A stretch of DNA of 64,000 bases from Streptomyces caniscabiei (GTDB taxonomy: Bacteria > Actinomycetota > Actinomycetes > Streptomycetales > Streptomycetaceae): assembly GCF_014930365.1 (NCBI RefSeq), contig NZ_JABXWI010000006.1:124001-188000 (forward strand), written 5' to 3'. Of this stretch, positions 34,965 to 44,494 are shown one piece after another. The position numbers and the translations under genes are program-made. The stretch's first letter is position 1. Every line of letters begins with the position of its first letter. A model generated the notes under the pieces. That model was not told the DNA's origin. It did not search any database and was given only the letters and a program-made list of their open reading frames with translations.

Positions 34965-36430
34965 AAGTTGTTAGGCGGTCCGGGAGGGCCGGATGTGGCT
35001 GAGTAGGGCCTGCCAGTAGTGGCTAGCGAGGAGTGGCCGTCCGGCTCTCTGGGGCGCCCTGGCTGCTGATTGAGATGTGCGCGCCTTGTGCGGTCGCTGT
35101 TTACGGAGCGGACAGCGGGGTGTTCCTCGGGCTCAGAGCATGCTGTGCCGAACGAGGAGCGGGCAATTGAATGAGCGACCTAGCCAAGCCTGGTGCGGGA
35201 TCGACGCGGGAAAGGGCCACCACTGGGCGGCGGTAGTCGACGAAACCGGCGCGACCACGTGGTCGAAGAAGATCGACAACGATGAGACAGCCATCCTCGC
35301 GGCCCTCGGGGAAGTTCTTGACCTGGCGGACGAAGTCCGCTGGGCGGTGGACATCTCCGGAACGGCTTCCGCCCTGCTGCTGGCCCTGCTCGCCGCCCAT
35401 GGCCAGCAGGCCGTCTACGTGCCCGGCCGCACGGTTAGCCGCATGGCTGGCGCCTACCGAGGCGAAGGCAAGACCGATGCACGCGACGCCTATGTAATCG
35501 CTGAAACCATCCGCCACCGCCAGGACTTCGCAATCATCAGGGTGCCTGCGCAGCTGGGCGCTGACCTTGCCCTGCTGACGGCGCACCGGTCGGACCTGGT
35601 TGCCGATCGAGTACGGATGATCAATCGGCTCCGTGACGTACTCAGTGGCGCCTTCCCCGCACTGGAGCGGGCCTTCGATTACTCGGCCCATAAAGGCGCC
35701 CTTATCCTGCTGACGGGGTACCAGATTCCCGCCGACATCCGCCGCCGAGGCCGGGCCAGGCTGACGGCGTGGCTCGCCAACCGCGGTGTTCGCAGCGCTG
35801 ACACGGTCGCTGCCGCCGCCCTGGACGCTGCTCAGGCTCAGTACACCTCACTGCCCGGCGAGGCCGTTGCCGCCCAGATCGTCACAGAACTGGCCGTTCA
35901 GATCCTGGCCCTGGACGACCGGCTCAAGCGCGTCGATCGGCAGATCGGCGAGGCGTTCCGCACCCACCCTCAGGCGGAAATCATCGAGTCGTTGCCCGGT
36001 ATGGGCCCGATACTCGGTGCAGAGTTCGTCGTAGCCGCTGGCGACCTGTCGGCCTACGCGGACGCCGGCCACCTGGCCTCTGCGGCCGGTCTGGTGCCCG
36101 TGCCGCGGGACTCGGGGCGTCGCACTGGCAACCTGCATCGTCCCAAGCGCTACAGCCGCCGCCTGCGCAGGACTTTTTATCTGTCTGCACAGACCAGCAT
36201 CATCCGTGAGGGCCCTAGCAGGGACTTCTACCTCAAGAAGCGCGGCGAGGGCTGCAAGCACGTCCAGGCCGTCATCGCCCTGGCACGACGGCGAGTCAGC
36301 GTGCTCTGGGCCCTCCTACGAGACAACCGAATCTTCAGCCCGACCCCTCCGGTTCCGCAGAACAACGTAGGGAGCTCCCTCAGCGGTGCCGCTCCAGCAT
36401 GAGAACGGCTGCGGCGATTGACGACATTCG
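34965..36430 (+). mobile_element. IS110-family insertion sequence (ends approximate)
   Basis: Contains one transposase gene (35167-36402). IS110 elements lack clear terminal inverted repeats, so the ends are approximate. The left end is placed where the DUF317 reading frame breaks. The roughly 200-base left non-coding end could carry a bridge RNA, as established for IS110 elements; I cannot fold it with confidence here. Confidence 0.6.
35167..36402 (+). CDS. IS110-family transposase (DEDD recombinase)
   Basis: A 411-residue recombinase. The N-terminal RuvC-like DEDD domain has WCGIDAGKGHHWAAVVDE, VRWAVDISGTASALLLALL and GEGKTDARDAYVIAET; the C-terminal Tnp_20 domain has IIESLPGMGPILGAEFVVA and ASAAGLVPVPRDSG with the conserved serine region. 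TTG at 35167 has GAGGAG seven bases upstream; ATG 35140 and GTG 35077 lack ribosome sites and lie in the left end. It looks intact. Confidence 0.9.
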   Translation: MNERPSQAWCGIDAGKGHHWAAVVDETGATTWSKKIDNDETAILAALGEVLDLADEVRWAVDISGTASALLLALLAAHGQQAVYVPGRTVSRMAGAYRGEGKTDARDAYVIAETIRHRQDFAIIRVPAQLGADLALLTAHRSDLVADRVRMINRLRDVLSGAFPALERAFDYSAHKGALILLTGYQIPADIRRRGRARLTAWLANRGVRSADTVAAAALDAAQAQYTSLPGEAVAAQIVTELAVQILALDDRLKRVDRQIGEAFRTHPQAEIIESLPGMGPILGAEFVVAAGDLSAYADAGHLASAAGLVPVPRDSGRRTGNLHRPKRYSRRLRRTFYLSAQTSIIREGPSRDFYLKKRGEGCKHVQAVIALARRRVSVLWALLRDNRIFSPTPPVPQNNVGSSLSGAAPA

Positions 36431-37074
36431 ATTAGGGCTGCGCCGGGACCTGCGGAAGGTGCGCCAGGACTTCAGTCGTGCGATGCCGCGCTGGGCCGGT
36501 GCCTATGCCGCAGACAGTGCACGGTTGAGGGTGGCAGCGTGAGTTCGCAGCCCGGGGGCGTCTGAGGGGGTGTCCCTCCACGAGCTGGCCCCCACATAAG
36601 CCTGGGTTGGCGAGGACCGGGGCACCCTGGCATTCGTAGACCCGGATGATCCGGCGAGCGCGCGCGGCCGTCAGGTCGTGGGCACAGGCCAGGAGAGCGG
36701 GCGGGATTCACAGCAGTTGCCCAGCCGGATGGTCACCACCTGTAAGTTCATTCCGTGCCGGCAGTGCCTGGAAGTAGTCGGCCAGGCTGTCGCCGACCCG
36801 GTCGCACTCCGCGAGGGTGCCGTCCAGCAGTACGTAGTCGGGACCGGCTTCGTGCCGAGCGCGCCTACGAGTGGGCTGGTCGAATGTGTTTAGACCGGCG
36901 CCGCCTCGTGGCTTGGATGTCGCGACGCTACACCGACAGCGGAGCACTGGTCATTGTGCAGGAAGAGGACGGGCAGTTGACCCAAGCTCCGGGCCATCAA
37001 TACGCCTGCGTGGCACGACATGCAGGGTGGGTGCGGTGAGCCGCATCCGGTGAGCGAGGAGAACACAACCCAAC
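36403..37074. other. Gap with transposase debris
   Basis: About 670 bases between the IS110 transposase and the CHAT gene. It holds the decayed IS5-type transposase listed separately; nothing else recognisable. Confidence 0.5.
36560..36900 (-). pseudogene. Decayed IS5-type (DDE_Tnp_4) transposase
   Basis: In different minus-strand frames one can read DYVLLDGTLAECDRVGDS, then RHGMNLQVVT, then HDLTAARARRIIRVYE. These are consecutive blocks of the common Streptomyces IS5-group transposase, separated by frameshifts and an internal stop. Ends not definable. Confidence 0.75.
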
Positions 37075-40000
37075 TCAAGTATGCAATGTCGCCCGGGGGT
37101 TTGCGTACACGGCGTATGCCAACCAAGTTGCATCCCCCGCACGGCGTGCTTTATCGCGCCCAGCCGTCACTGCCTCTGCGACTGTTTTCCCTGCAAGCAA
37201 CGTTCTGTAGAACGCTTCAATGAAGGTCCGTGCAGGTGCGTCGCCTACCGCCCATAGCGGGCTAACGAAGGCCGATGCTCCCCGCGCAAGAAAGGCTTCA
37301 GCAAACCCGCCCATGCTGGTCAAGCTGTGCCCTAGACGGCCTACCTGACATGCGTTAAGTATAATCAGCGGGCCACATTTCCTGTCAAAGTTCGCTTGGT
37401 TCCGAACAGTCCTTGCAGTGAGGTAAGAAGGTACATAATCCCTGCCTCGCCAATAGCCAGCGAGAAGGATACTGGAGTCTCCTATGTTGGCGCTGCTTGC
37501 CTGACCATGCCCTGCAAAATGCAGGACGTCAAATTTCCCGCCACCCAGCACACGGCGAACTTCGTTGGCCGACTTCCCAACCTCGGTCCCGCCAAGATGC
37601 TGCTCAATGAATGTCGCCTCAGCTCGGGTATCAGTGAGAGCATATTCCGGGTGTGGATAGTCCGGAACGAGGTACAGCACGCGGCCCGGGCGGGCATAGA
37701 TACAGTTCGGCGGGTACCCCCCACCTCCACCGCCACCCCGAAGCCAACGGACGGCTCCCAACTGTCCGAGGAATATAGTCTCCTTCGGCAACGCCCCACC
37801 AGGTCGCTTGAGATGGATTAGCTCCCATGGGATGAATGGCTCTTCGGAAATTATCAGCACATTGCGAAGTCTTTTTCGATTATCCCAAAGAATCTTCTGG
37901 AAATCCCTAGGGAAAAGTTCATCGAAGAGCTCTCCGCCGTACTCCCTCAATTCCTGCTCGAAGGATTCTGCATCCTCTCGTGTATCGAGCCAGCGCTCTT
38001 CGATGGACTGATACATGCGCGCGACAAATGATGCGCGATCTCGAATGGGTTTCGAATCGTGATGAGGCGTGAGGATGCCAAGTGTCGTAGCAGACAGCTC
38101 ATAGCGGAATATCGTATCGAGCCCTCTCTCCATTTCGATAATGCGCAACTGAATCTCGCCAACATCTGGGCCTACTGTCGGCACGCTTGCGTGGGCAGCA
38201 GTGTAGTTCTGGGTGCGCCGAGCTCTCGCGGTTGCCTTCGCCATGAGTCGAAGAGTCAACAGAGGGACTGTCGCATCCTGGCGAACTTCCAACCAGACCT
38301 CGCATTTCCCCGCCTGAGTGGGGCGCACCTGAAACTCTAGTTGAAGAATTTGCCCCGCAGCAGGAAGTTGTACATGCTGAATTTCCTCCCCGACAACTTC
38401 GACGTTCGCCTTGGGTACGATTTGAAGAGCGAGCGGTTCCTCTTCAAAAATCTCTGCGTAACCCGCCTCAGTGACGATGTCCCTGACCCACCGCTTTAGG
38501 TCATGGCGGGAAACTGCACACGCCACTGTGGCCGTGTCATCAACTTTCACGCTGGCCGGCATTTCTGCGCGAACGTACGCTTTTACAAGATCCGACTCAG
38601 ATTCGTCGCTCTGCGGAATGCGCCGGGGCCCGCCTTTTGGCCGTGGACCTGTGGAGCCAATAGGGCGGCGTTTTCCTCGTATTGGCGCGGCGCGCGCGCC
38701 CTCGCCACTACCGGCCGTTCGCCTCGGCATGAAACCAAGCCCTGCTATTTGCCCATGCCCCAAGGAATCACTCGATGCTATCTGGGTATTGGCCGCCACG
38801 ACGCCAATTGGTGTCTCATAGTCCGTAACAACCTGAGGGCGGTCCCCGTAACGCAACTCGCCGGCCTCTGCCTCCACTAGGTCCACCTCAACTGCGGAAT
38901 GCTCTGTGTCGAGTTTCAGTGCATCAGCGATACTCGTTCTTGATTCCACCCCCTCGAGGCGTGACCCGAGGTCCTCCGCCATATAGACATAGTATCCACC
39001 TGGCTCCAATTCGGCGGATTCGCTCGTTACGACCGCATAGTCGTACAGAGAGTTCCTCATCTGCCGGCGTACGCTTCCTGCTGAGTCCACTGCCGAGACC
39101 ACCGAAATGTTGGTGTCGACGACTTGAGGCACATCAGGACCGACAAGCGTGGGCAGGGGGGGTGATTCTACTTTTGCAACAGGCTTTTCTGAAGCAGCGG
39201 AGAGGCCAAGCCATTCCCCGAGGGCCCCGCAGACCTCAGGTCGACCGAAATAGGCAAGATGATAGACCTGACTATTCGTGCCAAAGTCATACACGTCCTT
39301 GATGTGTGCTCCAGTACGCACGCCCGTGCCGAGCATTGACGAACTGTCCACCACGAGGTCATTCGGAGCCTTCATGAGTTGATCAACGAAGCCTTCGGCC
39401 AGATTGACGGCAAGCCGCAGCGGGAATTCTTTCGGCTCGTGACCGTCACCGAACACTTTTGCCTCGAAGTCTGATGAAATTATGTACCAATCTGTTCTCG
39501 ACTCACGCTCACCAGTCTGCAGCTCATTTATCGTACGCACGAAATCGCTGCCAGGCTCCATTGCCGATAGCCCAGGAATGACATTGTCGGCAACAGCATA
39601 GGAGACCAAATATTTAACAAATGCTCCGACGCTCTGAAGCAGGCCAGAAATGATAGTCGGGATGCCGGCGGCGTGGGGCATCAACGAGACTACACTGGAA
39701 ATACCTGCAACGATGTTCGTGTATAGATCGACGAGTCGATTCCAATTATCTGGCTCTGCGAGGCGAGTTCCGCTATGAGTTGCTGCGACAAAAACTATAC
39801 GCCCCACGTTAGCTTTGGGTGGAACCGCTTCAGGAAGAAGCTGCTCGACGAAACTGCGTGCCACGAGACCGCCGCGACTGAAGCACACGATGTCTATCGT
39901 AGGTGCGAGTTTGCCGCTCCCTAGCGAGCACCGCCGCAGCAAATCTGCCGCATTCTCAAGCGGGTCGTCGCTAAGCGTGGCATGGTCGAACCCCACAACT

Positions 40001-40797
40001 GCGTCGTAATTCTGAACCGCCGCAGTCACGAATGAACGTCCCCACTCGGTAGCGCCCAGTATTCCGAAACTGCCTACGGTACTCGAAAAGCAGCCATGGA
40101 TAAGCAGCAGCAAGCGCGGACTGCGATCGGCAGGAAGATGTACCTGTGAAATATCCTCAATGGTGTGCCACGTCTCGATTTCCGGCGAAGGGATTGCCAC
40201 TAGACCGCGATGGGTGTTCCGCTCCAGGAAGGACATCGCCTGGCCTGCTACAACCCTAGCGGTGAACTTCAAAACAAATGCCCGAAGGTACCCGAGGGCG
40301 AAATCACCGATGGGACCTAGGCGGTATTCTTGAGGTCCGGCGGTCCGGCGCGCGGGCGTGTCCGGTTTCACCTCGAACTCAAAATGAATCCGCTGGCCGG
40401 ACGGCGGTACTATTCGACCTTTTCTTTGTTTTTCTGTCAGGGAGAATCGTTCGCGACTCGAAGGCAGCTGCCATGAAAAGACGCCATCCTGTTCTAGAAG
40501 GACGACAGCGTCCTCGATATCTGCGACATACACATCCATGCCAAGGGTTCCACCACGCCGTGTCGGCCGTCGTCGGCCGGCAGTCGGCGCCTGCGGGCTT
40601 GGAGTGATGTTGACTTCCTCGACGAGCTCAAGCTGTTCCTTGAAAGCCTGCAACAGAGGTTCAGTAGCTCGGGCGGTCCGCCGGTTGGCTTCCCCACCCA
40701 CGCGTTGTCGCCGCTTCCTGGCAGTTGGAGCGGCTACTTCGTAGGCGCTGGGGTGGATGACACGAATGCGGCCATCAGCCAGATCGGTGTGTGGCAT
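37075..40797 (-). CDS. Alpha/beta-hydrolase-CHAT protease fusion
   Basis: A 1,240-residue protein. Residues about 225-450 look like an alpha/beta hydrolase: LLLLIHGCFSST (oxyanion HG) and IDIVCFSRGGLVARSF with a C-F-S-R-G nucleophile elbow (S307). The middle (about 550-950) is beta-rich and unassigned. The C-terminal ~250 residues form a CHAT caspase-like domain: FDVLHFAGHGQASS (catalytic His near 1,097) and LIILNACQVGRLG (catalytic Cys near 1,149). ATG at 40797 has GAGGGG upstream. The gene is clearly AT-richer than its neighbours. Possible abortive-infection or signalling effector; no partner gene is adjacent. Confidence 0.8.
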   Translation of the reverse strand: MPHTDLADGRIRVIHPSAYEVAAPTARKRRQRVGGEANRRTARATEPLLQAFKEQLELVEEVNITPSPQAPTAGRRRPTRRGGTLGMDVYVADIEDAVVLLEQDGVFSWQLPSSRERFSLTEKQRKGRIVPPSGQRIHFEFEVKPDTPARRTAGPQEYRLGPIGDFALGYLRAFVLKFTARVVAGQAMSFLERNTHRGLVAIPSPEIETWHTIEDISQVHLPADRSPRLLLLIHGCFSSTVGSFGILGATEWGRSFVTAAVQNYDAVVGFDHATLSDDPLENAADLLRRCSLGSGKLAPTIDIVCFSRGGLVARSFVEQLLPEAVPPKANVGRIVFVAATHSGTRLAEPDNWNRLVDLYTNIVAGISSVVSLMPHAAGIPTIISGLLQSVGAFVKYLVSYAVADNVIPGLSAMEPGSDFVRTINELQTGERESRTDWYIISSDFEAKVFGDGHEPKEFPLRLAVNLAEGFVDQLMKAPNDLVVDSSSMLGTGVRTGAHIKDVYDFGTNSQVYHLAYFGRPEVCGALGEWLGLSAASEKPVAKVESPPLPTLVGPDVPQVVDTNISVVSAVDSAGSVRRQMRNSLYDYAVVTSESAELEPGGYYVYMAEDLGSRLEGVESRTSIADALKLDTEHSAVEVDLVEAEAGELRYGDRPQVVTDYETPIGVVAANTQIASSDSLGHGQIAGLGFMPRRTAGSGEGARAAPIRGKRRPIGSTGPRPKGGPRRIPQSDESESDLVKAYVRAEMPASVKVDDTATVACAVSRHDLKRWVRDIVTEAGYAEIFEEEPLALQIVPKANVEVVGEEIQHVQLPAAGQILQLEFQVRPTQAGKCEVWLEVRQDATVPLLTLRLMAKATARARRTQNYTAAHASVPTVGPDVGEIQLRIIEMERGLDTIFRYELSATTLGILTPHHDSKPIRDRASFVARMYQSIEERWLDTREDAESFEQELREYGGELFDELFPRDFQKILWDNRKRLRNVLIISEEPFIPWELIHLKRPGGALPKETIFLGQLGAVRWLRGGGGGGGYPPNCIYARPGRVLYLVPDYPHPEYALTDTRAEATFIEQHLGGTEVGKSANEVRRVLGGGKFDVLHFAGHGQASSANIGDSSILLAGYWRGRDYVPSYLTARTVRNQANFDRKCGPLIILNACQVGRLGHSLTSMGGFAEAFLARGASAFVSPLWAVGDAPARTFIEAFYRTLLAGKTVAEAVTAGRDKARRAGDATWLAYAVYANPRATLHT

Positions 40798-40828
40798 CTC
40801 GAAGCCCCTCGCTGGGAGCGGAACTCTC

Positions 40829-41104
40829 TCAGTTGCCTCTCACTCCACCCTGAGTCCGGAGCGGGACTGCGTCAAACGGAGGCACAGGGCCGAACCCCGT
40901 CCCGCTAGCTTGACTTCTCCATTGAGACTCCTCATGGTCGATGCGGACCAGGACCAGCACGTTGTCAGCGACGACGGCCCAGTCGGCTGCCTCCAGGCCC
41001 AGGTGGGCGATGTGCGCCTGGGCGCCGGTCACGACGGCGGTCACGGCGCTGGGATGGGTGGGGTGGCTGTCGAGGCGGACGTGGGCGTCGATGGTGGGAG
41101 TCAC
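40829..41104 (-). CDS. Small hypothetical protein, 3' end possibly truncated
   Basis: 91 residues from GTG 41104. The first ~60 residues have strong coding bias (VTAVVTGAQAHIAHLGLEAA, VVADNVLVLVRIDHEESQW) and look like a genuine short element protein; after about 40930 the codon usage changes to that of the AT-richer CHAT segment. The original C-terminus was probably lost when that segment was inserted. Confidence 0.55.
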   Translation of the reverse strand: MTPTIDAHVRLDSHPTHPSAVTAVVTGAQAHIAHLGLEAADWAVVADNVLVLVRIDHEESQWRSQASGTGFGPVPPFDAVPLRTQGGVRGN

Positions 41105-41169
41105 GTTGGTGTGTCGTCTCTTCTGCCGGTGGCCGGGCCTTCGGGTCCGGCCACCGGCGTATTCGGGGG

Positions 41170-42288
41170 TTATCGGGTAGCTCGCGCGGCGCGGACGGTG
41201 CGCGCGGCCGTGGTGGTCGGCGGGCCGGCACGGATGGTCGGCGCCGGGCGCGGTCGCTGCGGCGGGACCGTTCCGGTGGCGTGCTGCCAGCGGGTGCGGA
41301 CGGCGCCGATGTCGGCGAGGGAGCGGCGGGCGCCGACGACGAGCTGGAACGGGGTGTTCACTGGGTCGCCGGCGTACGCCTCGATGCGCCGGCCGGTGTA
41401 CTCGGCGGTGGCCAGAAGGGAACGCTGCAGGGCCCGCTCGCCCCAGTGCTCCACGGACCCGGCCGGTTCGGCCAGCAGGCGGAGCACCTCGCCCGGTTCA
41501 CTTCCGTCGTCCAGCAGACCGCGCTGCTGGGCTTCCCACAGAACGGTGACGGGGTCGACGGGCTCACGGCGGCGAGCGAGGGCGGTCAGGCACTGCCACA
41601 GCCCGGCGTGCAGCGGCCGGTTGAAGTCCTCTGGAAGCAGCCACCGGACGGACTCGATATCTGCGGGCCGCGCGGTGGCGGTCGCGAGCAACAGCAGCTC
41701 CTCCTCGACCGCCTCGGTGGAGTCGGGCGCGATGGTCGGCGGCGGTGCCACGGTACGGGGCAGGACGCCGGCGCGCGGCGGGAAGCGGCTCGCGATCTCG
41801 TCCACGACCGCGGCGAGCGCGTCGGCCTCGGCGAGCACCGTCTGGACGGGGTGCGAGAGGGAGACATCGTGGACGGTCTGGACGAGGCGTTCCGCGGCGG
41901 CCTCCAGACGGCGGCGGGCGTGTGCGGCCTCGACCATCCGCGCGTAGGCCGGCGCGTGGCGGGGCCAGGGGCAGATCTGGATGAGGGTGTGCAGATATGA
42001 GACGGACAGGCCGCGCGCCTGCTCGCGGCCGGCGGCGAGCACCTGGTCGAGCCACTTGGTGTTCTTCGCGTGCTCGGCCGGATCGGGCCGGGGCAGGGCG
42101 CTGATCGCGGCGAACAGAGCGGCGTGCGCGGCGGTGGAGAAGGAGTCGGCGGTAATCCCGGTCACGCTGCCGAGCCGATGCGGCTCGAGGAGGAGGGCAC
42201 CTAGGAGGGCCTGCTCGGCGTAGCGCACGGGCTGCGGCGGATGCGTGTCGGGCAGGTCGTCTTCGTCGCATTCGGGGCTGTGGGGCAT
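41170..42288 (-). CDS. DnaB N-terminal-domain protein
   Basis: A 372-residue protein with two DnaB-helicase N-terminal-like helical domains: RYAEQALLGALLLEPHRLGS...FSTAAHAALFAAI (about 22-75) and a second copy around VEEELLLLATATARPADIE...HAGLWQCLTAL. The helicase motor domain is absent, so it is not a helicase itself; it may act in replication loading. ATG at 42288 overlaps the methyltransferase stop by one base (TGATG). Last gene of a four-gene coupled operon. Confidence 0.75.
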   Translation of the reverse strand: MPHSPECDEDDLPDTHPPQPVRYAEQALLGALLLEPHRLGSVTGITADSFSTAAHAALFAAISALPRPDPAEHAKNTKWLDQVLAAGREQARGLSVSYLHTLIQICPWPRHAPAYARMVEAAHARRRLEAAAERLVQTVHDVSLSHPVQTVLAEADALAAVVDEIASRFPPRAGVLPRTVAPPPTIAPDSTEAVEEELLLLATATARPADIESVRWLLPEDFNRPLHAGLWQCLTALARRREPVDPVTVLWEAQQRGLLDDGSEPGEVLRLLAEPAGSVEHWGERALQRSLLATAEYTGRRIEAYAGDPVNTPFQLVVGARRSLADIGAVRTRWQHATGTVPPQRPRPAPTIRAGPPTTTAARTVRAARATR

Positions 42289-43562
42289 CAGGCAGCCAGG
42301 GTGAAGTCGTCGGGGTCGAGGGTGACGTCGAGGTGCGGGGCGAGGAGATGGCCGGCGAGCAATGGAGGGACCGCGTTGCCGATCTGGCTGAAGACCTGGC
42401 CTTTGTTGCCGGCCCAGGGGTAGTCGGCGGGGAAGGTCTGCAGGAGGCCCGCCTCGCGGGCGGTGATCCGGATCGGCTCCGGCCTAGCGGGGGTTTCCGT
42501 GTCCTGTGTCGGCGCAGCGGCCGGTTCTGCGACCCACGTGCACTCGTTCGCGCGGTGTCCGAAGAACAGGGTTCCCGCCGGTTCCTCGATGGACCGGATG
42601 GTGGCGTTGGCCTGGTTGTTGCTGCGCAGTGACCAAGACCAACGGTGGGCGTCGGTGCTGAACGTCGGCGCCGGAGCGCTGTCGGCACGGTTCTCACGGG
42701 TGCCGTGCCGCGCCGCCCACCCTGCGCCTTCGCGGCGGGCCTGCAGAACCACTCCAGCCGGTCGCGGCATCCAGGTGCCGCGCTCCCGGGCATCGGACAG
42801 CGTCTTTCGGGAGCCCGAAGGGAAAGGCTCGGGCCCGCCGCCGGGTCCGCCGCCAGCGCAAACGGTGGGGACGGGCCGGTCGGTCGCGCCCCACCCGAGC
42901 GCCTCAGCCATGCTCACCCAGCGGGCGCGGCCCGGACCGAACAACGATTCGGGCTCAGCGACTTGGGAGTGCGTCGGCGTGGGAGGCTGTGCCGTACGGA
43001 CCCGGGAGGCGAGCAGAATCGCCCTCCTCCGCGTCTGCGGAACGCCGAAGTCCGCGGCGTTGAGGATCCCGTACCAGACCGAGAACCCCCAGCCGCGCAG
43101 GACGGCCGCGTACTGGCGCCACAGCGGCAGCACGTCGGGGACCTCCTCCATGGCCACCCACTCCGGTTCGCCGACTGTGTTGAGGGCCTGCAGGTAGCGC
43201 ATCGGCTCGGCCGCCAGCAGGGAGCGCTCGTCACGGCAGGCGGCCAGGAGCTGTGCGCGGGTGTCGCGACCGGTGGCGAGGTCGGCGACCGCCTGGTGAA
43301 CCAAGGGCTGGTCCACCAGGCCGAGGCGCTTGCCAGCCATGGACCATGCCTGGCAGGGCGGGCTCGCGATGAGCCCGACGGTTTTTCCAAGGAAGGGCCA
43401 GACGGGGTACAGCGCCACGTCGGTGCGAATGGTCAACTGCCCTGCTGCCGCACGGGTTTTGCAGGCCCACTCGTCCCATTCCAGGCCCACGTCCCGTACG
43501 CCGAGGACGTCAAGCGAGTGGCTCCATCCCCCCGGTCCTGCAAACAGGTCCAGGATGGTCAA
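42288..43562 (-). CDS. DNA (cytosine-5-)-methyltransferase
   Basis: A 424-residue C5 methylase. Motif I LDLFAGPGGWSHSLDVLGV, motif IV with the catalytic cysteine GLIASPPCQAWSMAG (C70), the ENV-like motif as AMEEVPDVLPLW, QTRRRAILLAS, and the C-terminal motif X QIGNAVPPLLAGHLL. The target recognition region is about 190-330. TTG at 43562 overlaps the upstream gene stop by four bases (TTGA). No cognate restriction enzyme is adjacent, so it may protect the element or regulate genes. Confidence 0.9.
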   Translation of the reverse strand: MTILDLFAGPGGWSHSLDVLGVRDVGLEWDEWACKTRAAAGQLTIRTDVALYPVWPFLGKTVGLIASPPCQAWSMAGKRLGLVDQPLVHQAVADLATGRDTRAQLLAACRDERSLLAAEPMRYLQALNTVGEPEWVAMEEVPDVLPLWRQYAAVLRGWGFSVWYGILNAADFGVPQTRRRAILLASRVRTAQPPTPTHSQVAEPESLFGPGRARWVSMAEALGWGATDRPVPTVCAGGGPGGGPEPFPSGSRKTLSDARERGTWMPRPAGVVLQARREGAGWAARHGTRENRADSAPAPTFSTDAHRWSWSLRSNNQANATIRSIEEPAGTLFFGHRANECTWVAEPAAAPTQDTETPARPEPIRITAREAGLLQTFPADYPWAGNKGQVFSQIGNAVPPLLAGHLLAPHLDVTLDPDDFTLAA

Positions 43563-44494
43563 GAGGCCAGTCCGAAGTCGTCCTGTACCGGCTCGACTTC
43601 ACCGCGGCAGGCCCACGGGGAACAGCCGTCGACGACGCCCTGCTCCAGCTCCTGAAGGTCCGGTCCGCTGTCGGTGAGTTCTTGCTGCATCGCCGCCCAT
43701 TCGGCGGCGGTGACGTGATCGATCGGGGCTTCGCTGAGCGGGACGCGGGAGCGGTGGAGAAACGCCTCACCGAGCAGACGGTTTCCGGTGGCGTTGGCGC
43801 GGGCGTTCCCCTTGCGTATAGCCGCGTCGAACTCCACCACGTCCTCCCATTCCGCCGGGGAGTTATCGCGGATGTTGCGCCATTGGGCGTTTCCGTGGAA
43901 CGGGCATCCGAGGCAGCTCGATTTCGGGGTGTCGGTTAGGCCGAGCGACGTCAGGTAGCGGATGCAGTCGGATCGAGACCAGCCCATGTCGATGAGCGGG
44001 TGCCGGTTGCGCATATATTTGACGTCGGCGTCCTTGGCCCGGTGGAATTCGTCGGTGGAGATGCCGACCCACTGCTCGACGAAGACGCCCTTGGGGATGC
44101 GTGTCGGATAGGGGTAGCCGAGTAGTTCGCGGACCTTTTTCTTGATCGGTTTAATTTTGTATTCCCCTGTGCATTGCCGCCTGGTCATACCGGGTTTTCC
44201 GTCCTTGTTCAGGACGTAGAGCGGCATTGACGCAAATCTGTGGTCGGGGTCCAGGGCGTCCTTGCGTATGTTTCCGGAGGATACGCGGAGAACGGGTATG
44301 TCTGCGGGTCTGGCTATTTCTCGCTCCAGCCGGTCGAGATGGGAATAAACGGCTCTTGGTTCCCAGCCCGTGTCGGCGAAAATTGCGTAGTCGACCTTCG
44401 GGAGTATGCCTTGTGCGGAGAGGGCGAGCATGGCGCTGGACTGGATGCCGGCGCCTAGTGAAATTGCTCGAAAAGCAGGGAGTTCGGAAATCAT
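43559..44494 (-). CDS. PAPS-reductase-like ATP pyrophosphatase (third in window)
   Basis: 311 residues. PP-loop AISLGAGIQSSAMLALSAQG (about 10-29), YAIFADTGWEPRAVYSHLDR, RRQCTGEYKIKPIKKKVREL, and a C-terminal KSSCLGCPFHGNAQW cysteine pair. It is built like the protein at 16967-17860, and both differ from SspD. Family members are frequent on actinobacterial plasmids and phages, and their substrate is unknown. ATG at 44494 overlaps the hydrolase gene stop by four bases. Confidence 0.85.
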   Translation of the reverse strand: MISELPAFRAISLGAGIQSSAMLALSAQGILPKVDYAIFADTGWEPRAVYSHLDRLEREIARPADIPVLRVSSGNIRKDALDPDHRFASMPLYVLNKDGKPGMTRRQCTGEYKIKPIKKKVRELLGYPYPTRIPKGVFVEQWVGISTDEFHRAKDADVKYMRNRHPLIDMGWSRSDCIRYLTSLGLTDTPKSSCLGCPFHGNAQWRNIRDNSPAEWEDVVEFDAAIRKGNARANATGNRLLGEAFLHRSRVPLSEAPIDHVTAAEWAAMQQELTDSGPDLQELEQGVVDGCSPWACRGEVEPVQDDFGLAS

